A DNA stretch of 49,675 nt from CAZNUM01 sp046861615 (GTDB lineage Bacteria; Fidelibacterota; Marinisomatia; Marinisomatales; TCS55), in NCBI GenBank assembly GCA_046861615.1, contig JBHHUS010000006.1:1-49675 (forward strand). Reading direction: 5' to 3'. Position numbers and translations under genes: made by a program. The first letter of the stretch is position 1. Every line of letters starts with the position of its first letter. This document shows, one piece after another, positions 7,930 through 15,046 of the stretch. Below the pieces are notes generated by a model. That model saw only the letters and a program-made list of their open reading frames with translations, was not told the DNA's origin and did not search any database.

Positions 7930-8958
7930 ATGGACCAACCGCGGACCATTTTGGTCCTTAGATTCAGTTCTATTGGTGATATTGTGCAGAGTACTTCCCC
8001 CTTAGGCACCTTTAAAGCTCTGTCACCGGAAATTCGGATTGATTTTATGACCTTATCAAAATTTGTCCCGCTGCTGGAAGGTCATCCTCATATTAACCGT
8101 GTGTATCCCGTAAATATTCAAATGGGTTTCCGTGGTTTAAGAAGGATAGGGAAACTAATAGATTATCTGGATTACGATCTAGTCATTGATCTCCACAATA
8201 CGACCCGTTCCCAGGTGATTCGGAAAGCGATGAAAAGGACTCGGTACATAAAAGTTAAAAAACCCCGCTGGAACCGCTTTAAACTGTTTCTTTTTCATAA
8301 GAACGATTTTCATCCAACCTTCAATGTCCGGGCATGGCTGCACGAACCGCTTCGAGATTTTCTGCCTGTGGATTGGAAGCCTGGAAGGACACATCTGTTT
8401 GTCGCCGAAATTGAAAAGAGACAGTGCCAGGATAATTTAAAACGTAGAGGGGTTGAGGGTGACTATCTTGTGATTACACCGGGAGCTGCCTGGAGACAAA
8501 AGCGGTGGGATGCGGACCGCTATGCTAGAATTGTGGATTATTGTTTCCGTACTTTTGATCTAAAAACCATCCTATTGGGTGGGGTGCGGGATGAAATTTG
8601 CGATTGGATTGTAAAATTTGCAGATTCCACGCCGTTAGATCTGCATGGTAAAACCAGTTTGAGAGAATCACTGTCCATTATATCACAATCGAAGTTGGTC
8701 ATCGGAAGCGACACCGGATTTCTCCATGCTGGTGAAGCCTTGGATGTTCCCGCCATTACGATATTGGGACCTACTGCCCAGGAAACAGGTGCCGGCGTTT
8801 ATTTACCCCGCTCCCGGGCTGCCTTCGTGGAAGATTTGTGGTGTCGACCCTGTTCTCAGAATGGCAGCTTGCCCTGCTATCGATCAGAACAGTATTGTAT
8901 GACCGGCATTTCGGTTCAGCAGCTGATATCAGAAATTAAAACCGTATTCTCGGCCTGA
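7930..8958 (+). CDS. Glycosyltransferase family 9 protein (ADP-heptose:LPS heptosyltransferase-like)
   Basis: Protein of 342 residues with the GT9 start ILVLRFSSIGDIVQSTSPL (residues 7-25) and the C-terminal nucleotide-sugar site GSDTGFLHAGEALDVPAITILGPT. GT9 enzymes move heptose from ADP-heptose onto the inner core of LPS at the inner face of the cytoplasmic membrane. The placement directly before waaA, which adds Kdo to lipid A, agrees with a role in LPS core assembly. A four-cysteine tail segment (CRPCSQNGSLPCYRSEQYC) matches the Cys-rich end seen in many heptosyltransferases. Whether it is WaaC, WaaF or another GT9 cannot be decided here. waaA starts on the base after its stop. Confidence 0.88.
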   Translation: MDQPRTILVLRFSSIGDIVQSTSPLGTFKALSPEIRIDFMTLSKFVPLLEGHPHINRVYPVNIQMGFRGLRRIGKLIDYLDYDLVIDLHNTTRSQVIRKAMKRTRYIKVKKPRWNRFKLFLFHKNDFHPTFNVRAWLHEPLRDFLPVDWKPGRTHLFVAEIEKRQCQDNLKRRGVEGDYLVITPGAAWRQKRWDADRYARIVDYCFRTFDLKTILLGGVRDEICDWIVKFADSTPLDLHGKTSLRESLSIISQSKLVIGSDTGFLHAGEALDVPAITILGPTAQETGAGVYLPRSRAAFVEDLWCRPCSQNGSLPCYRSEQYCMTGISVQQLISEIKTVFSA

Positions 8959-10239
8959 ATGATATTCTGGAAATTTCTATATAACCTGATTATTCTGCCA
9001 ACGTTGACAGTATTTGCTGTTTTAGGCTCACTGTTTAATAAAAAACTCCGTGTTGGAACCAGAGGACGTTTAACTACCTATTCAATTTTAAAGGCTTTTA
9101 AAGCCAAGGTTCCTGCCGATAGTACCATTTACTGGTTTCATGCCGCCTCCCACGGGGAATATGAGCAAGTTCGCCCGGTTCTGGAAGGTATGAAAGAAGT
9201 AGAACCCAACTCTCTGGCCATTGTCAGTTTTTTTTCACCTTCCGGTTTTAATCACGTTATTGATGAAATTATTGATTGTAAGGTGTATCTACCAATTGAT
9301 TACCCTTGGGTGATAAAAAAAGTGTTAACCTTGATCCAACCCCGTAAAATTATTCTAGCTGCCTACGATATTTGGCCTAATCTGATCTGGACAAGTAAAA
9401 AAATAGGAATTCCTTCCACCTTGTTTGCCGCCCGGTTTTCAGAAGGGACTTCCAAATTGCTACCGGTTATCCGCAGTTTTTACCGCAACGTTTATGGCTG
9501 TCTTTCCGCTATTTACACCATTACAGAACAGGATCATCAACGTTTACAAAAAATTCTATATCCAGTCGGTCAGCCAATTGTGCGGGTTCTGGGAAATCCC
9601 CGCTATGACCGGGTGAAGAGTCAGGCCGATAAATTTACTCAGGAACGAACCGAATCCGTTCTGTTGCGCGATAAACGTTTAATTCTTGGAAGTTTGCACA
9701 TTGAAGATGAACAGATCGTATTAGAACCCACTATTAGCCTGATGAATGATGTTCCGGACCTGAACTTGTTGTGGGTACCCCATGAACCAAATGAAAGGAC
9801 CGTAGTCAGTGCTGAAAAACTTTTCAAAGACCGGGGATTTACTGTTAAGCGATTGGGGGAACAAGAAATATCTGATTTTAATAGTTGTCGGATAATTATT
9901 GTTGACTCAGTAGGTAAACTATCCAAATTATACTGGTGCGGACAGATAACTTATATCGGTGGTGGATTTTCAACCGGGGTTCATAACGTGATGGAACCGG
10001 CTATCGCCCGTTTACCGGTCTTTTTTGGTCCTCGTTACAAAAATTCCAATGAAGCAGAAGAGTTGATATCAACTGGTGGCGGTTTTTCAGTTAAATCCGG
10101 AACGGATTATTATATCATGATTAAGGAGCTATTATTTGATCGGGAAGCTTTTTTAAAAGCCAGTTTTGCGGCGACCAATTTGATCCATCGAAATCTGGGG
10201 TCAGCAACACGTGTTGTTCGTAATCTGATTCATGACTAA
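8959..10239 (+). CDS. waaA: 3-deoxy-D-manno-octulosonic acid (Kdo) transferase
   Basis: Protein of 426 residues, the normal length for WaaA/KdtA, which adds Kdo from CMP-Kdo to lipid IVA. An N-terminal membrane anchor (about residues 3-24) is followed by the RGR motif and by HAASHGE at 61-67, where most WaaA proteins have HAxSVGE. The likely catalytic glutamate is Glu67. The C-terminal GT-B half has GGGFSTGVHNVMEPA, the counterpart of the family's GGSxxxxGGHNxLEPA donor site. The gene starts right after the glycosyltransferase stop and overlaps the next gene by 8 bases. It is strong evidence for an LPS-bearing outer membrane. Confidence 0.94.
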   Translation: MIFWKFLYNLIILPTLTVFAVLGSLFNKKLRVGTRGRLTTYSILKAFKAKVPADSTIYWFHAASHGEYEQVRPVLEGMKEVEPNSLAIVSFFSPSGFNHVIDEIIDCKVYLPIDYPWVIKKVLTLIQPRKIILAAYDIWPNLIWTSKKIGIPSTLFAARFSEGTSKLLPVIRSFYRNVYGCLSAIYTITEQDHQRLQKILYPVGQPIVRVLGNPRYDRVKSQADKFTQERTESVLLRDKRLILGSLHIEDEQIVLEPTISLMNDVPDLNLLWVPHEPNERTVVSAEKLFKDRGFTVKRLGEQEISDFNSCRIIIVDSVGKLSKLYWCGQITYIGGGFSTGVHNVMEPAIARLPVFFGPRYKNSNEAEELISTGGGFSVKSGTDYYIMIKELLFDREAFLKASFAATNLIHRNLGSATRVVRNLIHD

Positions 10240-11548
10240 TACGCTCGTTTTTTCCCTGCAGTTTGAGAAATTCAGACATCGCCACGACGTGCGATTTGGT
10301 CCCGGGTTACACGTAATTTATGGTTCCAGCGGTTGCGGAAAGACTCACCTCCTTCGCTATATTGCCGGTATTGATGTTTCAGTTCCCACTAACTTTTCTT
10401 TCCGCCTGGAGCGAAGACCTGAGAACATTCAGATCATTTTCCAGAATCCCGAAGATCAGATCGTGGCCCATACTTTGGAAGCAGAACTGGCCTTTTCTCT
10501 GGAATGCCAGAATTTTGATGAAACCACCCTCCGGGATGAATTTGAAATTCATAAGTCCCAGCTGACTTTTATTGATGATTGGAATCGACATCCGGAGACT
10601 CTCAGCGGTGGAGAGAAGGAAATTTTAAATCTTGTAACTGCTTTTAGCGTTCATCCTGATTGTGTTCTGATTGATGACGGTCTATCCTTTTTAAATCGAC
10701 AGGTAAAAGACAAACAAATCGCTTTTATTCGTCGACAAATCCGAGAACGAAATACAACCGTACTATGGTTTACTTCGGATATTAACGACTTCGTTTACGG
10801 AGATAGTAATTGGGAATTAACCCTTTCCGAATTTCGGGAATTGAAGGAAATGGAAGTGAGTCCGTTTGAATATCAACACCGACATAAACCGGGACAGCTC
10901 GATATGGTTTTTCAAAACCTTTCCTTTAGATATTCTACTTCAACACCACTGATTAATAACTTGAATTGTACGATTAAGAATGCCCGTTCTGTTGGGCTGG
11001 TGGGCCAAAATGGACGGGGAAAAACAACGGTAGCAAAGTTGTTAATTGAGGTTATGAATCTTTCCTCCGGGAATTTTGAAATATCTATTGCTCAAGCGAA
11101 ACCGAGAATTGCCTACCTGGACCAATTCCCGGAAAAAACGTTAAGTATGGAGTCTTTGGCGCAATTTATGAACCGCCTGATTCTGAACCAACGCCTGGAC
11201 CGATTCAAACGGCAAAAATGTATCAATACCCTTAATCATCACCAGATCAGTTGGGATCTTATTAAAAATGATTCTGCTCTGGACATACCTTGGTCCACCT
11301 TACGTTTTGCCCTGGTCATTATTCTGGCTCACAGCGAATACGACCTGCTTCTGTTGGATGAACCCACCTTTGGATTAGGTTGGGATCAAAAGGTAGTTTT
11401 AAGTCGATTTTTAAGCGATATTTTGAAGCGAAAACATTTAATTTTAATCTCCCATGATCGTGAATTTATTCAACAGCACTGCGATTATATTCTGGATTTA
11501 GATAATGGATTGGTTAGTCGAAAAGAGGATGTTTTAATTCATGAATGA
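10232..11548 (+). CDS. Fused two-domain ECF-type ABC transporter ATPase with unequal ATP sites
   Basis: Protein of 438 residues with two nucleotide-binding domains in tandem. Domain 1 (about 1-210) has Walker A GSSGCGKT (31-38), an ECF-style Q-loop QNPEDQIVAHTLEAELAF (71-88) and signature LSGGE (124-128). Its Walker B ends in Asp148-Asp149 where the catalytic glutamate should be, and the switch histidine is not evident (WFTSDIN). Domain 2 (about 220-438) has Walker A GQNGRGKTT (258-266), intact LLLLDEP (Asp376-Glu377) and His408, but its signature region is degenerate (IPWSTLR). In the head-to-tail arrangement one site would be complete and one crippled. The Q-loop points to EcfA/CbiO ATPases of vitamin or metal uptake. 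It overlaps waaA and the next gene by 8 bases each. Its membrane partner may be EcfT at 44943-45668, and BioY at 1-542 may be one S component; both links are inference. Confidence 0.85.
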   Translation: MTNTLVFSLQFEKFRHRHDVRFGPGLHVIYGSSGCGKTHLLRYIAGIDVSVPTNFSFRLERRPENIQIIFQNPEDQIVAHTLEAELAFSLECQNFDETTLRDEFEIHKSQLTFIDDWNRHPETLSGGEKEILNLVTAFSVHPDCVLIDDGLSFLNRQVKDKQIAFIRRQIRERNTTVLWFTSDINDFVYGDSNWELTLSEFRELKEMEVSPFEYQHRHKPGQLDMVFQNLSFRYSTSTPLINNLNCTIKNARSVGLVGQNGRGKTTVAKLLIEVMNLSSGNFEISIAQAKPRIAYLDQFPEKTLSMESLAQFMNRLILNQRLDRFKRQKCINTLNHHQISWDLIKNDSALDIPWSTLRFALVIILAHSEYDLLLLDEPTFGLGWDQKVVLSRFLSDILKRKHLILISHDREFIQQHCDYILDLDNGLVSRKEDVLIHE

Positions 11549-12110
11549 TACGGGAAAAATAAAGATTACAGATCCGACCCGCATTTTAACGGTGGCCAAT
11601 ATTATCAGCCTATTGCGCGCTTTGCTGGCTGTACCGATCGTTTATACGTTACGGAATCCAGGATGGGGGACCTTCACTTTTATTTTAATTGTACTGGCTG
11701 TTTTATCTGATGCTGCTGATGGTTGGTTAGCCCGCCGTGCTCATGAGGTCACGCATTTTGGCAAATGGCTGGATCCAATCGCTGATTTTGCCGTGATTTT
11801 AGCGGTAGTCTCCTTTTTGGTGTTAATCGACCGTTTCCCAGCCTGGTTTCTGATCTTCTATCTGGTACGTTATGTAGCTATTGCCACTCCAGCTATTTAC
11901 TTATTAAATCATAACCGTTTTGTCCTCAGTGCCAACTGGTGGGGAAAGTGGTCCACCGGGATGACAGCTTTAGCGATTTTTCTGCATATTTTTCCGGTGA
12001 ATGCCTTACCTTGGTTGCCGGCAATGGTCCTATATGTGGCCACGGCTTTATTGTTGATCAGTTGGCTCCGGTATATCCGTACTATTGTTATTGAAGTGAA
12101 AACACTGTAA
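11541..12110 (+). CDS. CDP-alcohol phosphatidyltransferase, probably phosphatidylglycerophosphate synthase
   Basis: Integral membrane enzyme of 189 residues with the complete CDP-alcohol phosphotransferase motif D-x2-DG-x2-AR-x8-G-x3-D-x3-D, read as DAADGWLAR then G, D and D in GKWLDPIAD. The TVANIISLLRALLAVPIV start is typical of PgsA-like proteins, which make phosphatidylglycerophosphate from CDP-diacylglycerol and glycerol-3-phosphate. The window has a second family member at 48120-48893 that is clearly PssA by context with psd, which makes PgsA the best reading here. Cardiolipin synthase of the same fold remains possible. It overlaps the ATPase gene by 8 bases and ftsY by one base (TAATG). 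Confidence 0.82.
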   Translation: MNDTGKIKITDPTRILTVANIISLLRALLAVPIVYTLRNPGWGTFTFILIVLAVLSDAADGWLARRAHEVTHFGKWLDPIADFAVILAVVSFLVLIDRFPAWFLIFYLVRYVAIATPAIYLLNHNRFVLSANWWGKWSTGMTALAIFLHIFPVNALPWLPAMVLYVATALLLISWLRYIRTIVIEVKTL

Positions 12111-12997
12111 TGACCACTGTCCGGAATCTTTTTAAGGTACTCCAGAAAACGAGTGGTTCGATCAGCAATGCTTTCAGGAATCTGGTAAAAAAAAGAGTTA
12201 CACCAGAAACATTGGAATCGCTGGAAAATACATTGCTGGCAGCTGATATGGGAGTTAGTACCGTGGAGGAAGTGATCAAGCTTGTGGAAAAGAACCAACA
12301 AAGAGATTTTTTAAAGGAGGTGGAGCAGTTTTTAATTTCCTGTTTATCGGAGATTGACTTAAAACTGATTAATCCTCCAGGCCCGTTCATTCACCTGGTA
12401 GTAGGGGTTAACGGGACCGGGAAAACCACCTCCGCTGCAAAACTGGCCAATTATTACCGGAAGCAGGGGAAAAATGTGTTACTGATTGGCGCTGATACCT
12501 ACCGGGCAGCAGCAGTGGATCAATTAAAAAAATGGGCCGATCGATTAACTATTAATTTGATCTGCAATGAGCAATCCCACCAACCTTCAGCACTCTTATT
12601 CGATGGCTTGACGGCAGCCAGAGCCCAAAAAACGGATGTTGCTATCGTGGATACTGCCGGACGGCTGCACACTTATATAAATTTAATGATGGAACTGGAA
12701 AAAATGATTCGGGTAGTAGAACAACATTTTTCAGATTTTAAAATACAGCCCTTATTAACACTGGATGCCGGAGTGGGACAAAATTCCCTAATCCAGGCTC
12801 GGGAGTTCGCTCATCATGTTCCCCTTAAGGGCACTATTCTCACTAAGATGGACGGTACTGCGAAAGGAGGCATCGTTTTCCCTTTAATTCGGGAACTTAA
12901 TCTTCCCACCCGGTTTATCGGTGTGGGGGAGACTCTAAATGATCTATATCCCTTTGACCCCGAAGATTATGTCCGCAGTCTTTTAGGGACTACCTGA
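12110..12997 (+). CDS. ftsY: Signal recognition particle receptor FtsY
   Basis: SRP receptor GTPase of 295 residues: helical N domain about 1-85 and G domain after it, with Walker A GVNGTGKTT at 99-107, ADTYRAAAVDQL and DTAGRLH. It docks ribosome-SRP complexes at the membrane for co-translational insertion. It lacks the long acidic A domain of E. coli FtsY, which is common outside Proteobacteria. The segment normally LDATTGQNA reads LDAGVGQNS, a small change near the SRP-receptor interface. The partner Ffh is at 23159-24490. The start overlaps the previous stop by one base. Confidence 0.94.
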   Translation: MTTVRNLFKVLQKTSGSISNAFRNLVKKRVTPETLESLENTLLAADMGVSTVEEVIKLVEKNQQRDFLKEVEQFLISCLSEIDLKLINPPGPFIHLVVGVNGTGKTTSAAKLANYYRKQGKNVLLIGADTYRAAAVDQLKKWADRLTINLICNEQSHQPSALLFDGLTAARAQKTDVAIVDTAGRLHTYINLMMELEKMIRVVEQHFSDFKIQPLLTLDAGVGQNSLIQAREFAHHVPLKGTILTKMDGTAKGGIVFPLIRELNLPTRFIGVGETLNDLYPFDPEDYVRSLLGTT

Positions 12998-13075
12998 CCA
13001 CCAGAAAAATTCTAGGTTCCTAATCAGGTATCACGAAAGATGTATATTGTAAGATAATAAAAATATTAGAAAATT

Positions 13076-14365
13076 ATGATAGTAAATAAAAAGCTGAATC
13101 TGATCAGCCTTGGTTGTGCAAAAAATCTGGTGGATTCTGAAATATTATTAGGAGGCTTGAAAGGCAGTCAGTTCCAAATTACAGAAGAACCGGAGGAGGC
13201 CCACACAATTATAATTAATACCTGTGGTTTTTTAGACTTGGCGCGGGAAGAATCGGTGGATATGATTCTCCGGGCAGCCGAACTGAAAAAAAGCAGTAAT
13301 CTGGAGCAACTGATTGTCATGGGTTGTCTGTCAGAACGTTACCCCGAAGAACTGGCCCAGGAAATTCCGGAAGTGGATCGTTTTTTTGGCAGTGATGATC
13401 ATAGGCAGATTATCTCTTTTTTAACCGGTCATTCCTTCAACTGTCATGATCCCCTGTTTTTCCGATCGATCCTTACACCCCGGCACTACGCTTATTTGAA
13501 GATTGCTGAAGGATGTGATAACGGTTGTTCCTTTTGCAGCATTCCTTTGATGCGTGGTCTTCAAAAAAGCAGGACGATAGATTCAATTCTATGGGAGGCC
13601 GAAAAACTGGTTGAAGGTGGAGTAAGGGAATTATTAGTCATTGCTCAGGATACGACCTCCTTTGGCTGGGATTTAGATGAAAAGGTACATTTAGGGCTCC
13701 TCATAGAAAAGTTGAATCAATTGAAGGTGGACTGGATACGCATTCATTATACCCATCCGGCTCATCTTTCCGTTTCAATTATTCAAGCATTGGCTGGGGC
13801 GGATAAGGTTTGTCATTACCTGGATATGCCCATCCAACATGCATCGGATCCGATCCTGAAATCGATGCGACGCGGTCTAAATCGTAAGGGCATTACAGAG
13901 CGAATCAATCAATTGCGAACGGCTATTCCGGATATCCGGCTACGGACGACTGTCATCGTGGGTTACCCCGGTGAAACGGAAGCCGACTTTAGCCAACTTT
14001 ATGATTTTATTGAATCCACCCGTTTTGACCGACTGGGTATATTTACCTATTCTGAAGAAGAAGGTACGCTGGCAGCAGAACTTGAAGACGATGTTCCCCG
14101 GGGGGTGAAAGATGAACGGATGGCGATTATTCAGGATTTACAGGCAAATATCAGTCTGGCAAAGAATGAAATGCTGGTGGGGAAAAAATTACCGGTGATA
14201 ATCGATCAAACCAATAAAAGTCAAAGTATTGGCAGAACAGAGTATGATTCTCCGGAAATCGATAATATCGTCATTATTGATAACCCTCAACCGATGGGAA
14301 CAATCATTCCCGTTGAAATAATTGGTGCGCGGGAGTTTGAATTATTGGGTTCTAAGGTCGGATAA
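13076..14365 (+). CDS. rimO: Ribosomal protein uS12 methylthiotransferase RimO
   Basis: Radical SAM methylthiotransferase of 429 residues. The N-terminal domain has the three auxiliary-cluster cysteines Cys14 (SLGCAKNLVDSE), Cys50 (NTCGFL) and Cys84 (GCLSERY). The radical SAM triad is Cys147, Cys151 and Cys154 in CDNGCSFCSIPLMRG. A TRAM domain closes the protein. RimO adds a methylthio group to an aspartate of uS12. GCAKNLVDSE and the IPLMRG segment separate it from MiaB. It has its own 78-base leader, and its last 14 bases overlap the end of the convergent gene at 14352-14639. Confidence 0.94.
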   Translation: MIVNKKLNLISLGCAKNLVDSEILLGGLKGSQFQITEEPEEAHTIIINTCGFLDLAREESVDMILRAAELKKSSNLEQLIVMGCLSERYPEELAQEIPEVDRFFGSDDHRQIISFLTGHSFNCHDPLFFRSILTPRHYAYLKIAEGCDNGCSFCSIPLMRGLQKSRTIDSILWEAEKLVEGGVRELLVIAQDTTSFGWDLDEKVHLGLLIEKLNQLKVDWIRIHYTHPAHLSVSIIQALAGADKVCHYLDMPIQHASDPILKSMRRGLNRKGITERINQLRTAIPDIRLRTTVIVGYPGETEADFSQLYDFIESTRFDRLGIFTYSEEEGTLAAELEDDVPRGVKDERMAIIQDLQANISLAKNEMLVGKKLPVIIDQTNKSQSIGRTEYDSPEIDNIVIIDNPQPMGTIIPVEIIGAREFELLGSKVG

Positions 14366-14639
14366 TTAACTTGTTTTTCCAGTTCCACCATTTTAATAAT
14401 TCCGGTTCCGGAGTGGGATGTTCGGAAAAATACACGGCACAGCGAAAGATATAAAGCACGCAGATGTCCACTTTAACTCCCTGGATTTGACAAAGCATCT
14501 CATACAGTTTTTCAGGATTTCCTCCCTTAAGATCGCTAACCTGTCTGATTCCCAGAGTTTTCAGGTCACGGGCAATACTGGGCCCTACTCCAGGGATGGT
14601 TTCCAATTCAAGATTTCTTGTTGCTGTTCTGGTATTCAT
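14352..14639 (-). CDS. Cdd1-like helix-hairpin-helix protein
   Basis: Protein of 95 residues on the minus strand. It has a helix-hairpin-helix motif, IPGVGPSIARDLKTLGIRQVSDLKG (about 15-39), and then the conserved tail LYEMLCQIQG, CVLYIFRCAVYF and PELLKWWNWK. This pattern matches the small Cdd1 family (named 'pathogenicity locus' in Pfam), whose function is unknown to me; the hairpin suggests DNA or protein contact. Its 3' end overlaps that of rimO by 14 bases. It follows the frame-broken membrane gene at 14664-14890 by 24 bases and may share its transcript. Confidence 0.8.
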   Translation of the reverse strand: MNTRTATRNLELETIPGVGPSIARDLKTLGIRQVSDLKGGNPEKLYEMLCQIQGVKVDICVLYIFRCAVYFSEHPTPEPELLKWWNWKNKLIIRP

Positions 14640-14663
14640 ACGATTTTGTCATAATGAGTTTGA

Positions 14664-14890
14664 TTATTTTTCTAATGAGTCGGTATTTTTTTTCCGGAAT
14701 AATAACAGGATGGCCGATATAGTGGTACCGCTGGAGGCTGCTATCAGCATTCCAATCTCCACTGCGGTGCTGGAAAAAAAGGAGTTTGAAAGGAACCATT
14801 CACAATCCAAATGGCACCGTAACTGGTAATAAAACTGATCAGAATACTAAGTGGCAGCAACCAAAACAGCTTTCTTAAATCAGGTTTCAT
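14664..14890 (-). pseudogene. Small two-helix membrane protein broken by one base at a T7 tract (pseudogene, sequencing indel or frameshifted gene)
   Basis: From the ATG at 14890 the minus strand encodes a basic start and a hydrophobic helix (LFWLLPLSILISFITSYGAI), but the frame stops at 14744 after 48 residues. Past a run of seven T at 14774-14780 (minus strand), the -1 frame continues with a second helix (VEIGMLIAASSGTTISAILL) and a charged end (FRKKNTDSLEK), stopping at 14664. Joined, the product has 75 residues and two membrane helices. In the zero frame the tract reads T TTT TTT, a -1 slippery heptamer. I do not recognise a family. It could be a one-base assembly error, a real loss of function, or frameshifting; the sequence alone cannot decide. 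Confidence 0.55.
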
Positions 14891-14918
14891 TAATTTAATT
14901 TACAATAATCGGTTCGGT

Positions 14919-14970
14919 AATAATCTAAATTTGATTATCTGTCATGTAGATTTTTAGATAAAAGATTATT
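14919..14970. promoter_or_regulatory. Nested inverted repeats in the divergent region before uvrB
   Basis: AATAATCT (14919-14926) pairs with AGATTATT (14963-14970), and inside it TTATCT (14935-14940) pairs with AGATAA (14956-14961). The region is AT-rich and lies between the minus-strand membrane gene and uvrB, 77 bases before the uvrB start. It could be an operator or a weak hairpin. I see no LexA-box consensus. Confidence 0.35.
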
Positions 14971-15046
14971 AAGATACTAATGTTTAATTACTCTGTTAAT
15001 TCTCTGCCATTGCTTCTAACTTATACCTCGACGTAATTTTGCCTAT

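Noticed and set aside
14608..14799. A 63-codon minus-strand frame over the membrane-gene remnant
   Set aside because: It reads the remnant in a third phase, and its product is not hydrophobic where the two helices are; it is a shadow frame.
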